Below are positions 1 through 13,370 of a stretch of 64,000 nt of DNA, one piece after another. Both the position numbers and the translations under genes were made by a program. The stretch spans positions 1-64,000 of the forward strand of contig JAURVB010000748.1 in the NCBI GenBank assembly GCA_033002965.1, in the 5' to 3' direction. The notes beneath the pieces are model-generated. The model made no database searches and was not told the origin of the DNA. It saw nothing but the letters and a program-made list of their open reading frames with translations. Numbering within the stretch: position 1 is the first letter of the stretch; each line of letters begins with the position of its first letter. This DNA comes from Piper betle. Its lineage: Eukaryota > Streptophyta > Magnoliopsida > Piperales > Piperaceae.

Positions 1-300
1 ACTTGTCGATGCAGGTGTCTATGTATTTAATTTGTGTTTGAGGGATATGTGGAATAGAAAATCACGACATAGTGTTTATTGTACAACAAGTTCATCATCA
101 TCTATGAATAAATTACGTAACTCAAAGGTTAGAACTAAGAATAAGAGCCAGATCATGCATCCATATTATGAAAAGCATAATCTATTTGCTGCATTAGAGG
201 AGTTGCCAGTGTAGCTTAGAGTAATCATTACATATGAAAGTCACCTTCTTAGTTGTCGAGGAGGTGTTGCCTCTCTTATGACTTAGAATGCTCAAACGAT
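1..300. repeat. 3'-end fragment of the 3.2-kb dispersed repeat
   Basis: This stretch aligns by eye with 3600-3895: shared wording includes the run from a 'tatttaattt' block through 'atcatgcatc' to a closing block 'gaggtgttg-ctct'. It therefore looks like the end of an upstream copy of the repeat found at about 720-3895. No intact protein is evident; the short open frame at 32-214 lies inside the repeat and has no recognisable domain. Confidence 0.55.
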
Positions 301-719
301 AAGCCTTAAGTGTGAGAGTCTTATTATAGTACTATGATTACCATGCACTATGTGGTGTTCTGCACCGCCTCCTCTCTTGTAGCTATATACATCCTATCAT
401 AGTACTATGGTCTCGTAGCTTGCATCTTCTCACTCATCGGACCAATTGCCAACCCAACAACATCCTTCAGTATTGGTGCTATGTCTATTGTTGCCAAACT
501 TGCCTGTCTTGGGCCTACTAGCCAAACTACATGTGTTGCACCCATGACTAGAGGTCATTCTAAACTGCTTCTCTTGAGGATGGGTTGGTGGTGGAGGTAG
601 GAGTGGCCGCTACGGCAGGGCAGAGAAGCCTCTATGTTGTGGCTATGTACTACTGTTGTAGTGGTGGTGGGTACTGTAGCTCCTATGGGGATAGGTAGTG
701 TTACTATTGGTGGTCATTT
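301..719. other. Intergenic spacer between two repeat copies
   Basis: I see no gene, RNA or clear transposon end here. The stretch lies between the end of one repeat copy (1-300) and the start of the next (about 720), so it may belong to the same element or be target DNA. Confidence 0.4.
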
Positions 720-3700
720 TAGAGTGAAAACCCTAAGTTTTAGGATTTTAGGTTAACCATACATCATTAGGTATGACACCCATACATCTTTGTGTGTGAC
801 ACCTTATCTATAACATCACCAAGTCATGCCTTTGTGAATGAGAGTTTTCCCTTTTTTTAAGACCCCATTCTCCTTCCCTTTTTCGCTCCTTCCTCATCTC
901 CTCCAACCTCCTCCCTCACCATGGTCACTCCTCTTCCTTCTTTACCATCTTCCAAATCCCTTCAATCTCTCAAAGCCTAGACAAGGCCTAGGGTTGTAGG
1001 TCTTGGGGTGGAAGTCTTAAGAGATCTTCCCTTAATTCGTTGGATGTAACCCCTCCTCCCCTCCTTACTTGTTGTGTGTGTTTGGTGCTGGATCCACCTA
1101 GGTTGCTGCGTCTTTTGCATTTTTTTATGATTTGTCCATTCTATCTAGTTGAGTAAGGAGTACATAAGTGGTGGTTTGGTAATTGTTACGTGTACAGTAA
1201 TTGTTACATATTTTTGAATGCTCGGTGGTCACTGTTTTGTACATATCTTGTAAAAAATTCATAACTCATGTTCTAGAAGACCTTTTGCTTGTTTTTTACT
1301 TTTTTGTATTCATAATTTTTATGGTCATCTCTTAGTATGATATGGCTTTTATGATGTAGTAGAAGTGCTAAACTTGGCAAAATGTGACAGCTTTTAAGGT
1401 CCATGTGACTTGGCTGCACATTTCCCAATGTTTACACCTTGATGCAAGTTTCCGATGATGTCAACTTTATGCATTCTTGTTGATATACATGTGGAATTGT
1501 TCATGTAAAATTTTCACACTAAGATAACCAATTAAAGGGCATTAACAAACCCCTAATATTTTGGTGTGTAAACTATGATGTTTGTATGCTTTGCCATGCT
1601 TTGAGGTTTTGCCTCTGATAATAAAATATAAAATACTTATGGTTGGCATCACTAATTTTCTACTAGAAATCTATAAGTTTTGATTTAATTTAAAAATTAT
1701 TTAGGTGAATAGTTATATCGATTTTCTAGAGTGCACAAGAATGCAAAGTGAAACCTTAGTTCCCTAACTCCGGATGTAAAATCTAAAAAACTAGATAAAT
1801 GGTGATGAAATTGCATGAAATTTCACCCAAACTTTAGGTTGTGTCCCTATAAGACCATATTAAAATTTGGTAACTTTTGGCTTAGTAAATCTTACATTAG
1901 AAATTTCTCAAGTCCAAAAGGTCTACCTAGCACCAGAAATGACTTATTAGCCAATACATCTCATTTACGAGTCCATTTAGGTCCAAGTACTTGGAGTTTG
2001 GACCTCAAATCTTATTGGATTTAAGCTCACTGTGATGGCTAGCACTATGCACTTACCCATGCCCATTTGATGTCTCCAAGCCCATGAATGACACTTATTA
2101 AAATTGATGCGCGGTCTAGGAACACTGTTCCTAGCACTTTATCTCAACATTAGTTGGCCTTGTTTACCATGTTGGCCCATGGGCCAATACTTGGTAATTT
2201 TTATACCAATCGCTTATAGTGTTAGAGCACATTGGTCTAAATTTTAAGTCATTTGGACAATATTTTGCCTGTCTGAAAGAATTGTACGGTTAAGTCTATC
2301 TGATAAAACCTAAGGATAAGACTTTTCACTAAGGGCACTTGCAATACCAAACCCTAAATAGGGTTACTTGATGATGTTAAACATTCCACTAAGTAAGATA
2401 ATAAAGTAAGAAAGTTTTTCTAAATCTTGCATGCGTGGAGGCGTTACCTCATTTTCGGTGCCAATGCAAACCAATCATGATTTGGATTTTATCTCATTGA
2501 TAGGGTATGTAGAGTGAGCTCGTCAAGTTAGGACAAGGAACTCGATTCATCCAAGTCTGTAGGACTCTTATACTTCCTCTCTGTTTGGCTCCATGAGTAA
2601 TGTTTTTACCGATTATTAGTCATAGGATGACATTGATGACGATTTATCTGATCCATCTGATGCTGGATCATTTAGTCAAATTTTTGCAGTTTAACAATAC
2701 TTCAAGGATGGGATCACTTGATAGTTTTCGAATGAGAAGATCAGCAAACTTATGATATAAGCCACTATTTAAGCCTACCATATAAGTGTATGCTAATTTT
2801 TACAGTTTTTAAGAATGTGAGAGTGAACGATTTGTGGTATAAATTTTACTAGTATTCCTTTTCATCGTAAAGTAAAATATTACAAATGCAATGCGTTTCT
2901 GAAAATCGTGACACTATCATTTTTTAAATATATGTGAGTAATGTGATAAGCAATATTGGAGGATGTAAAGGAGTAAACGTCAGTATTGTGTGTACTCCGG
3001 AAGTATTATGATTTTTCGTGAGTATTGAGATACTCATTGGTAAGTATTCTTTTATCAATAGTTATTTCCTGACTAGGTTGATTACTAATGGTTTTCCCTA
3101 AATATATGTAAGGGTATACTCATATCCGTGATTGGTAGAGTTGCACGAATCAATAGGCTCATGAAGGGGGATTGTATATGTGTTTGTATTGTGCCGAGTT
3201 TTGTATCGGGCCCATGTATTTGAGTTGTATGACTTATGTATTTCAGGATTTTGAGACTTATGCATTTTGGGAACTACATGTTACAAGATGTATGATATGA
3301 TTGCAAGTACCCTAAAGCCTATGTTGGTGTACTTAACATGGTATGTGTGGTGTGTGATTTATTACTAAATTATTATGATCGTTGTACAAGGTGTTAATTT
3401 TGGGACATTCTAACAATTGTTTGCAAGGTATGTAAGTCTCAAAGTCTTAAAATATAACGAGGAACAATTAAGGTATACAAGACATATTTGGATGCAACTA
3501 TGTGTGTGATAGAGGAATGTGGATTGGACGAGTTTACACTTCACGCAGCTTAAAGAGTCCATGTAAAAATCGAGTGTTAAGGTTTGATGCCCTAACAAGT
3601 AATGATGTATCTTTGTATTTAATTTCTATCTGAAGGATATATAGAACATGTAACTATGACTCAATGGTTACTTTACTACAAAATTAGTATTGTCGAAGAA

Positions 3701-3895
3701 TAAGTTGCCTAATTCAAAGGTTGAAACTAACTATAAGAACTTGATCATGCATCAAGATTATTAAAAACTCAACGTCTTAGTTGCATTGTAAGTGTTACTT
3801 TCGTGTAGCTCAGAGTGATCAGTATATTTATAACACCCTTTCAATTACAAGGGAGGTGTTGTCTCTCTAATGATTCAGAGTGCTCATATTAGTAT
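720..3895 (+). repeat. Unclassified dispersed repeat, copy A
   Basis: The whole stretch is related to the reverse complement of about 29400-32760. Shared landmarks in the same order are a 'gtgaaaaccctag' start, a 'caagcctagggtttgtaggt'-like block near 975-1010, a 'ccatgttggcccatgggc' block near 2166-2183, a 'tttgggacattctaac' block near 3400 and a 'gatcatgcatc' block near 3744. Neither copy encodes a recognisable protein. The length and absence of genes could fit a long LTR or a large retrotransposon derivative, but no TG...CA ends or target duplication were established. Confidence 0.55.
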
Positions 3896-5508
3896 AGTTC
3901 TTTTTATTATTTAAGCAAAAAATTAATATAAAATTTGTATATATTACTCTCTTGATACTTTAAATTGATAAATACATTATTTGCATTACTTAAAAATATT
4001 GATTAAGCTAATCTAAAACAAAATTAATATATTTTAAAAACTTCTAATATATGACTCGCAAAGTCAATTATTAAATCAGTCCGGATACAGCAAGTCATGC
4101 ACGCGTAGACTCCGGGAGATTTTAGAGTGAAAAAGAAATTTTAAAACTATGTTTGAACATACTTTTATAATATGTCATAAAAAAAATAGTTGGATGAGAG
4201 GATTAATTAATTAGTTCACACATATGATGGATGGAAAAGGATGCAAACTAAATTAAGATGCTTCGTGAAACCAAAAGATATTTTGTATTATGATTGAGTT
4301 CTTAAGAATTGGAGTGATACACGACACACGTACATGGCCATAAAATCACCTTAATTTAATTACACAAAATAATGTCACGGTTCAATCCTTTACACAATAT
4401 ATATTATATCATCAGTATGAGCCGGCTCTTGATACTCCACCATGCTCACTCAGACACGTTACTAGCAGGACTACTGATGAAGAAGCATGTTGAAGATATT
4501 ACGAAAAAAAGAACACTATTTTGAATGGAATCTTATCTTAACAGCATGAATAAAATATAAAAGACAAAAATAAGAGGTAAAAAAATGTTTATTTTTTGTA
4601 TAATAAATGCATGGGTAATGATCCCCGTAGGCTGGACAATTGGCCCTGGGACATCGTCAACAATGCTGGAGGTTAAAGGAACAAGTGGCCGAAAAAGCCT
4701 CGGTCACCCTAACCGACCTCAGTCCGAACATGGGCATGCCCAAGGTGGGACCTGCGCAGCTGCAAATATATAGATCTTCGGAACCTCTTAAATCCATATT
4801 TATTTATACCAAAAGATGCAGAAAACTAAAAGCTTCCTCGAAAAATTAATATTAAAGATTTATCTAGGGTTTATATCCCCACAAAAATCAACGTAGCCAC
4901 AGTTTTCAATAACGGACAATGTATATATTACATTATTATACTCTATGTACCTTGTATATACATGGTCATTCAATGATAAATATTTTTGAAACCATAATTA
5001 TTATATCGAGATTCTAACAACCCACGACCCCTTTAAAATTTGGTAAAAAATAAGATGATTATGTTTCCTAATTTGAATCGTTTATCGTTTACCTTACATG
5101 GCCAAGTTTGGCGTTCATCTTTGTTTGTATCTTTTCTGAAGGTTAACAAATCTAAAATTTAAGAATAAACTTTAGCTGTTGAATCCAACATTTAAAATAA
5201 AATACTTGTTCTATTTCCAAAAAAAAAAGAGCATTTAAAATATTGAACACCAATTAATTAATATCATACTACATGCAACAAAAATAAAACTAAAAATAAG
5301 CAATTTGAGCTATATAATATTAAAAATAACAATTTCTTTACATGTGTTACATCAGCTGATGGAATGAGGTAGATTTTACAACCAATCATTAATTAGCAAG
5401 TAAGAGAAAGTGATTATAATTATATAAGAAACACATAATAGAGGGATGTAAGTTACAATTTAACAAACGGAAAGGATTTACATTGACAAGAGGGGGAAGC
5501 AGCTGGCT
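3896..5508. other. AT-rich intergenic DNA upstream of the DUF789 gene
   Basis: No coding region is supported. The short open frames near 4585-4849 overlap in different frames and have no recognisable domain. The stretch ends at the TATA-box region of the DUF789 gene, so its right side probably contains that gene's promoter. Confidence 0.4.
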
Positions 5509-5518
5509 TATATAAATA
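5509..5518 (+). promoter_or_regulatory. TATA box of the DUF789 gene
   Basis: TATATAAATA is seen here. About 30-60 bases downstream begins a pyrimidine-rich, relatively GC-rich stretch (about 5545-5809) that looks like a transcribed leader, followed by a GTATGA splice donor at 5810. Assignment to the DUF789 gene is inferred because no other gene lies between here and 9217. Confidence 0.5.
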
Positions 5519-5544
5519 GGAAGCTTGAGGGGGAGGGAAAGGCC

Positions 5545-5809
5545 ATGCAGTTAGTAGGCACAATATCGTCGGGTTATCACTAGCAATGGCTATTTCTGGC
5601 CCACCTTCTCGCCTTCCTCCGACCGGCTCCGGCGACCGTACACTGAGGTTAACCTGAGATAGACCTGACGATCCAATTCCGGTCGGTGGGCTGGCTTCCT
5701 TCTGATCAGCTCGCTCTACTTCTATTTTCGCTCACACTCATCATCATCGGTAATCTCAAAGCCCTTCCTCCTACCCAGTCGTCTCTCTTCGTCGCTTGGT
5801 AACCAGCCG
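5545..5809 (+). other. Probable 5' untranslated exon of the DUF789 gene
   Basis: A C/T-rich, relatively GC-rich leader lies downstream of the TATA box and ends at the donor CCG|GTATGA. The next plausible acceptor is at 9195 (TATAG|GTGCC), which gives a leader intron of about 3.4 kb. Exact exon ends need transcript evidence; an alternative donor lies at about 5799 (TTG|GTAACC). Confidence 0.4.
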
Positions 5810-6359
5810 GTATGACTTTTCATAATGCTTTAGTATGATCATGTTTCTTCACGTTTGGTTGCTGTACTGCGGGGTTGTTTTTTGGGTAACATATTTATCC
5901 CATGTGTTTGTGGATGTTGCACAGCCCTATAGTGTTGTTTGTTTTGAATGAGAGTTTTTTCTTTTTGGTTTATGATGGTTCGATCATGCGCATGATGGTT
6001 CGATTGGAGTGTGATTACTGTTAAGGTATTGGAAGTTCAGTATTGATGCTTTGTTCTCTACTGTCAGTTTTCATGCATGAATGTGAGTGATTTTTACTGC
6101 CAAAATGCTTGATTTTTTGTTTGTATGCTAATTGTTTGTACTTTATGTTCGCCAACGCTGAGTCGATGAATAAGAACTGATTGTCTGAATGTAGATTGCT
6201 CTGGCTATTTTGGTCGGATAAAGTAGTTGTTCTGATGAATCTGGTTATTTGATGTTTGATGACATATTTCAACGGGACTTTATGCGTAGATTTCATGATC
6301 GAATCTGTCAATACGCTCTCATGCTTGTGTTATGTGTAATCTACAATTTTCAGTTCGTC

Positions 6360-8000
6360 ACTTGGACCATTTTTTGAAGTTTAATCGATATTATAAAATT
6401 TTTTTGGAATTTTGGATTTAGCGTTTAGTCTATAGGCAATGAGAAGGGAATATTTGACCCCTGTTGTTGACAATTTTTGGGTTAAAGAAATGAGAAGATT
6501 TATGTTAGATCCTTACTTGCTGTTTTCGAAATTTTCTCTTGAATGATAGATTTGTTGTTTACTGGATCATTTTGGGCTTTTTGTGAGCCGAAACTCGTCA
6601 CGGTAAATAAGACATTACATTATCTCAGATAAATACTGATAACCTTTATGCTACTTATATTTAAACCTGTTAAACATTTATGGTGTGTCCTTATGACATC
6701 CATGTGTCGTAGATTTTGTAGATATATTTGCTTTCCTTCTTGAGTATATATTATGTTCTTTTTAATTCCAATTATATGTTTTATGTGCTCATGATTAGCT
6801 TTTCACTTATAAAATTGTTCATAAGTTTGATCTAATTTGGAGCAAGCACTTAGTTTATTGAGAAAGAAATATTTGCCGCTTATTGTTGAAACCATCCAAG
6901 TAAGGTAGAGACAAGATTTCTCTCAGATCCTTGTTTTGGAAAATTTTGAAGGTATGGCTTTGCCTACAGAAAAGAAGGGAAAGATGGTGTGGTGGAGAGA
7001 GAAGAGATAGGGTAGTGCCTAACATTAGAGAATTCCGGTTCGAAATCAGAGTAAGTGAGTTGAGAAAACAAAAAGATTAGATAAGAAAAAAAAATTACTA
7101 TTTGTTTTGTTTTCTCTCATGTGTTTGATTAGTAAGGAAAGAAAATTTAGATAGCATGATTACCATTTTCTCTTATTTTCTTGCATTTTTTGTGGAGAAA
7201 TGATTTGTGACTAAGTTTTCCACCAAGGTGGAAAACAAGATTTCCTTTGTCATATTTCCTTTCAAATTAAACAAGCAAAAATGGGAGAAAATATATATAT
7301 ATTTTTGACTTTCATTCTCTTTTTTCTCAATCCAAACAGACCTAGATTAATTTATTTCCTATTTGAATAATTTTGTACTTTTTTGTATTCCAAAACTTGT
7401 CATGGTGTATACATGATATTGCAGAATCTCATATAAATATTTTTAAGCATTATGTTACTTATATAAACGAGTTAAAACTTTTTATACAGTTATGGCTTGT
7501 TCTTGCAGCATCCATTGGTAGAGATATCATCCCTTTCCTTCTTTACTAATGTTATGCTGTTTTTAATTTCGATTATATGTAATCTAAGATCATCATTTTT
7601 CACTCTAATATTGCTCAAGAATTTTACCCATCTCATAATTAGTAATTTGGAACCATCATTCAGTTTATAGGCATTAAAAAGCGTATATTTATCCCTTATT
7701 ATTGAATCCTTTAGAGTAAGTAAATAGCAAGATTTCTATTGGATCTTACTTGGGGTTATGGAAATTTTCTCTCTAATGATTAATATGTTGCGTAGTTGTT
7801 GGTCACTTTTGGATTAATTTGTCATCACTTGATCACTTGATTTATTTGAGGTATCCTAACTTATAAATATTGTACCAATATAAATGAGTTAAACCTATAA
7901 TACACTTATCGTATGTCCTTGCAGCATATCCATGTGTTGTAGATATCTCCACTTTCCTTTTTAACGATAATTTAATGTTGCGTCCATAGTGGTCTTAGGA
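6360..8000. repeat. Three diverged tandem units inside the leader intron
   Basis: The same series of phrases occurs three times: 'taggcaatgagaag / attgagaaagaa / taggcattaaaaag', then 'agatttmt-t-agatc-tactt', 'gaaattttctct', 'gttact-atataaa-gagttaaa', 'gtccttgcagcat' and 'ctttccttctt'. Units run about 6410-6830, 6835-7615 (enlarged by an insertion at 6949-7344) and 7620-8000. The copies are clearly diverged, so the duplication is old. Confidence 0.5.
6949..7344. mobile_element. Possible MITE inserted in the second tandem unit
   Basis: This block interrupts the second of three tandem intron units: the text before and after it is contiguous in the other units. Its ends are weakly inverted, AGGTATGGCTTTG at the left and the complement of AGGTCTGTTTGGATTG at the right. 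It carries no protein. A target duplication is not obvious, so the class is uncertain. Confidence 0.35.
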
Positions 8001-9216
8001 TTGTAATGTAAGGATTGAAGTTAAAAACAAATTCTTAAAATTTGCGATGATAATAATTATACTATTCATATGATTCATTGGCTATCTAAATTTAAATATT
8101 CTAATATTTTTAAGGTTGGGAAAAATGATCAATATTTCTGAACTTTACTTGTTTCTATGAAAAAATTGAGCATGATGACTCTGTAAGTATTATAATGATT
8201 ATGTTAATAATTATCCTTAGCATATGAGTGTAACTTGGGAATGGCTCGATTAATGATTGCTGTTTATTACTGTTGGCTTAAAAGTTATTCTGACTTCATA
8301 TTCATTATAAAGTAGCCCAACTTTGGCATTGTGACTTAGAAGCAATTTTGTATCATTATCAATATTTTCTACTTGCGTAGTTTCTATATAGCAATAGAAA
8401 CATGCATTTTCTTTTGTGACGCAAATCACGGCAATCAAGGTTATGGAAGGTTTTCTAGGTATCATCTTTAAGAATGACTTGCAATGATATGTTTAATTGC
8501 TCTATGAAAATTAGTTGGATATATTATATAAGATGACAAATAAAATAAACATAAAGGTATGAGGACAAGAATTTAGGTATTAAGCAAAGTATTTAGGCAT
8601 GTTTCTATGTTGAATTCATTTAGAAATAGACATAACAAAACTGTCTGGGAAGTGTGTTTGGCAACCGCCTCGATGAAAATGAAAATAGATTTAAAGCTAT
8701 GCATCAGAGCTTTTAATGTCTACGATTGACATCCAAGGTCACTTATTTGTGCATATCCCATATGTAGAGTTATATGTAATGGTTGTCATATACAGTGGAT
8801 CAAATGTGCTCTAATCAGCTGCTATGCATGGTTGTTATAGGCCTTTAAGAATAATTTACCATGATACTTAATTTTATGGCTGACTTTAGTTTATATCCAA
8901 ATCAAATATTTCTTTTGACATTTTATTTGTTTGACAAATAGAATCTTGTTACACTGTTCTTACTTCTTTGTTTAATCGGATAGGCACAAGAAATCTACTG
9001 TGTGATTAGGAGTCATTGAAGAATTGATGGCATGCTTTGAAATATAAATAAGAATCATTGTAGGATTATTATTGTTCCCCCCACCCCCAGTACCTTTAAA
9101 AAATATAGGGAAGAAAAAGAAGGTGGTGAACTTTTAGATGCACTTAATTCCATATGACTTGAAGGTGAAAGTTTGCACTGTATTTGTTGCTATAGGTGCC
9201 TGAAGAGGTTGCGTCC

Positions 9217-12200
9217 ATGGTGCATGGGAGATCTAATGACGGGTAGTGTTTCTTTCGTGGTTTTTTTGGAGCTTTTTACTTGTGCTGTTGCATTGCGTTT
9301 TAGGCTTCTATCAAGCAATTAATCTGAAATGTGTCTCCTTTTTAATGCAGCCATTGCACGTTCACATGTCTTACTTTTGATTTTGGCGGGCGCTGGCAAT
9401 TTTTTTCTCCCTTGTTTCTAGCTTTCCAACGATCGGATCAAGAAACTAGTTCAGAACTTATAGGTCCTTCCCCCCTCAGTGTAATCATGAAAGGGCATGT
9501 ACAGAAGATACTTGTTTCGACAGTACTAATGTATGCCCATTAAGCTATTCCCCGGTGAATCTTGTTAAAGGTTCACATGACACATGCCATCAAGATAAGC
9601 AAGTAGCTAATTATTCATCCTCTTTAGATTCTTGCAATCGCAGCATACCTGGTGGTTTTGTGTGTGATCCTGCCAGTTCTAAGTCCGATACAAGAGTTTT
9701 TACTGATCCTCTCGAGGATGTATCTGATGTTACTAAAGAAGCAGCAAGGAGCTCTACAAAGAATATCAGAAGGAAACGTAAAAAGAAGAAGAAATCTTCA
9801 ATGTCAAGTAATGCTTTAGTTCCAGAAGTTTGCGAAAGTAACTGTTATATCAATTCATGTGAAGATGGTTCTTTTAGTATCGTGGAGGAGATTGCTGCAA
9901 ATGCAGGTAGTAATACAGTTTTACGTCGTACTTCCTCATCCATTTTGGGCACACTGGTCATCACTGGAGATAATGCACTTGACGGATCATCTCCCTTGCT
10001 GGGCAAAAAGGAAGGTATTAACTTGGATTTGTCTCCTACTTCTGAGTGTTCTCCTTCTCTTGACAAAGAGGAAGGCACCGCCAGTCTCGACAGTGTGACC
10101 AATCCAAATTCTCAAAGTATTGCCGTTGGAGACAACGCTGGTGATTTACATAAGAAAATGTCTGATACTTGTGACAGTCTTTGCTCAGAGGTTTTGCAGG
10201 ACTTAACTGATGTGAAAATTAGCAGGCAGGAGGGTAGAAGCAGTGACATCAGCTTGCCGGCATCGAAGAGAAAGAATAGGAAGGGAAAGAAGCTTCAACG
10301 AAGTTTACAACAAGCTGCTAATCTGGACAAGGAGGTCCCTTTGCATAAACCAATTAGTGGATGTGAGGAAAATGTTTCTCCTGGCCTAGTTGGTGGCAAG
10401 GAAATTCAATCCCTGAGCCGCGACATACGTGACATCTCTGTGGGACCAGAAGAAGGAAGCTATAATGAGCTTCACACATCGAATGTCAAGGCTGAATATT
10501 TACATATTGTGCCACAGTGCTATCTTGCTTCTAATCTGTCCAAGAAGATAACTATTTCCAACACTTGCGTAAACAGGATATTTGACGTCGTTCGTGAAAC
10601 TTACATGTATCAAATTGAGTCAGAAGCAGTTCACTTAGCCATAGGTGGTTCACTTGCTGCTTTTGAAGATTTTCTCCACGAAGCCACACCTGTTGTTGGC
10701 TTATTAAGAAGTTGTCAACATTGTGTAACCTGTGAAGACAAGATGATTGGTAATTCTCTTTGCATGCATAAAATCCCAAATACACCCTTGAGAAAATTTT
10801 GGCGTTGGTATGACAAAGTTGGAAGTTACGGAATTGAGGTGAAGGTGGAGGGTGTTCAAAGTGGCACGAGAATTGGTTCGAAGGTTGAATCATATAGTGC
10901 GTATTTTGCTCCGTTCCTGTCAGCCGTACAGTTGTTTGGCCATTCAAAATATAGGGCTTGCACCAATAGAAATAGAGTACTTAAGAGAGGCTCGCGCAGC
11001 TCTGGAATTCCATTCCCCCAATATTCGAAGGTTCACAATAACCTGTCGTCATCCTCCTCGGCTAGTGCTTTCAATTACTCAGGTGGTCCAGAACTCCTCT
11101 TTGAATTTTTTGAAGTTGAGCCACCTCACCAGCGGCCGCCCATTCATAATAAGTAAGTGGTTCGTTAGCTATTGTGTTCAGTAACATTTGAAGCTGATAA
11201 CACGTAATTTATATTGCTATTGCAATGAAATGATGTTGTGGTAAGCAAGTATTAAAGTAAACAAACATACATAGATGTTGCGAAACGAAACTTACTGTTT
11301 CTCATTCTGATAATAGTTGTTTGCTTGGGCGTAAACTAACTTTGGTTATTTTTTGTAATTTCTACTTCTTGTAGTTCATATGCTCTTTCGAGAACTTCTT
11401 CCATGTTTTTAACTGTTCGGTTCTATTTTATCTTCACGTTATGTTATTAGCCATGCAATTTGGTACGTAGAGTCAATGGAAGAAGCTTTGTTTTATTGAA
11501 TGCTTGTCCTAATTCGTTGGTTTGTCAGAATTAAAGAACTTGCTAGAGGTGAAAGCTCCATGAATTGCCAAATGTATGGTGATCCTTCGAAACTTAGGAA
11601 TCTGCGTCTGCATTCGGTACACCCATCATCGTGGTATATATATGTTCTTGTTCTCTTCCCACTGGTTTTGTGATTTTCAATTCGCGTACATTTTTGAGGA
11701 GTGGAATAATTATTGCCATTGTTTTGTTAAGTTGAATTGTCTGTTAATTGTCTTAGGTATGCTGTTGCTTGGTATCCTATTTATCGGATAGCTGATAGCG
11801 ATTTTCGGGCCGCATTTTTGACATACCATTCATTTGGCCATTTTATTCATACAGCAGCATCGAGTGACACTCTTTACGGAGATACCTGCATTGCCTGCCC
11901 TGTTTCCGGCTTACAATACTACAACACTCAGGTACTAGCTTGATCTGTACTTCGATGGTCAATTCAGTTCTTCGTGATAGCTTACACTGATGTTGCATGT
12001 CCTGTATGTTTCATTTCGTAAGTATGTGCTATTGCCATCTTTTTGGTTGCTTTCGGCCAAATATATCTTCTCGATTCAGTTTCATTTTATGTACTCTTAC
12101 TCCTTAACTACGTACCTAATTTTTTAAGTAGCTTGACAAAAACAATATATATTCTCGATTCAGTTTCATTCTATGTACTGCTTAACAACGTATCTAATTT

Positions 12201-12631
12201 TTTAAGTAGCTTGACAAAAACAATATATATTCTCGATTCAGTTTCATTTTATTATGTACTCTTACTCCTTAACTACGTACCTAATTTTTTAAGTAGCTTG
12301 ACAAAAACTATATATATTATTCTCGATTCAGTTTCATTTTATGTACTCTTACTCCTTAACTACGTACCTAATTTTTAAGTAGCTTGACAAAAACAAACTA
12401 ACATTTAGCATGTACATGCAGAGGGAGTGCTGGTTTGACCTGAGGGCATCATCCTCTGTAATCAGACCAGCAGGAGGTGATTCAATCAAACCTGGTGATG
12501 TTCTTAAGAGGCGATTGCAAACTCTCAACGCAAGTGCAACAGCGATGTCCAGGGCCTCTTTACTTAATGGTGAGCAAATGACCATCAACCGCCATCCTGA
12601 TTATGAGTTCTTCCTTTCCCGTCGATGGTGA
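9217..12631 (+). CDS. DUF789-family protein (five coding exons, one frame break)
   Basis: Coding exons by eye: 9217-9242, 9351-11152, 11529-11633, 11757-11931 and 12422-12631 (stop TGA). All junctions are GT-AG and phases agree. A single-base break lies in the C run at 9470-9475; counting one extra base there gives exactly 773 codons. The N-terminal two-thirds is low-complexity and Ser-rich, with two basic clusters (KNIRRKRKKKKK and SKRKNRKGKKLQR) that look like nuclear localisation signals. The C-terminal third carries the DUF789 signature: LLFEFFEVEPPHQRPP, then AVAWYPIYRI, FLTYHSF, and a terminal HPDYEFFLSRRW. The biochemical function of this plant family is unknown to me. The first exon with its ATG is inferred from splice signals and phase; the family call is strong. 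Confidence 0.85.
12069..12395. repeat. Four-copy tandem repeat in the last DUF789 intron
   Basis: Units start at 12069, 12153, 12231 and 12321 (spacing 84, 78 and 90 bases). Each begins 'tctcgattcagtttcatt' and ends 'aagtagcttgacaaaaac'. The second unit lacks a short block that the others have. The array stops about 25 bases before the acceptor at 12420-12421, so it overlaps the area where the branch point and polypyrimidine tract would lie. Confidence 0.85.
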
Positions 12632-13370
12632 TTGCGCGTGGACTAGAACTCAGACGAAATTGAAATATATGTTTAAATATGATAACTCGGCATCCCGTTA
12701 AAGAAGTGCAGGCTCACTGGGTGAGGGGGGACTGGCAATCTCCAATTCCAAAGCCTGTCTCGGCACCCTTAAAACATGTAACTTTTGGGCCTATTGCTAA
12801 TCAGTTTGTGTGTCAGTCAGCCTACCATGTAGACGGAAGTGCTTCTATATATTGTTTATGCAAACATGTAGGACTTGTTTATCCATCAAAATTAACTATG
12901 CAGCCGATACTTGCATGACTTGATCTTGGAGATTTTTATTGATTTCCTTGCCTGATCATTTGAACATGGCTGAATGACTCTATCCTGTCGAACCACTACC
13001 CAAACCATTGAAGCTTCCAGAGCAAATCGCCTCAGATGAATGACTGACAATGGCTGAATGACAAGGTTAGTGCCCTCATTTCTCTACAAAGACAACGACA
13101 TCGATTCTTATCATTCCTCACGGAAATATATGTCATTCCAAATTTACAAATGGAATCAGTAATCACTTACTAAAGGGAGAGTGCGAAGCTGCATACGGTA
13201 GGAATTGCCCTAAACTACCACACGAAGATTCCTGAATGCTTGTCATTAGCCTATCGTTACTTCAAAAATGCAGTATTTGTATCACAAATTTACCACGTGA
13301 TAGTTGCTACATATATAACGACCATTTTCTTACAATTGACCTTATAAATGTAATGTTGATTTGACACTGC
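12632..13370 (+). other. 3' flank of the DUF789 gene
   Basis: The first few hundred bases are probably 3' untranslated region. No second gene is supported. A phrase 'tgaatgactgacaatggctgaatgac' at about 13036-13061 is locally repetitive. Confidence 0.4.

Noticed and set aside
9555..11156. A stand-alone 533-residue protein beginning at a GTG
   Set aside because: The frame is one exon of the spliced DUF789 gene; plant genes rarely start at GTG and the domain continues in three further exons.
12069..12395. CRISPR-like array
   Set aside because: The direct repeats are contiguous without unique spacers, lie in a plant intron and have no cas genes nearby.
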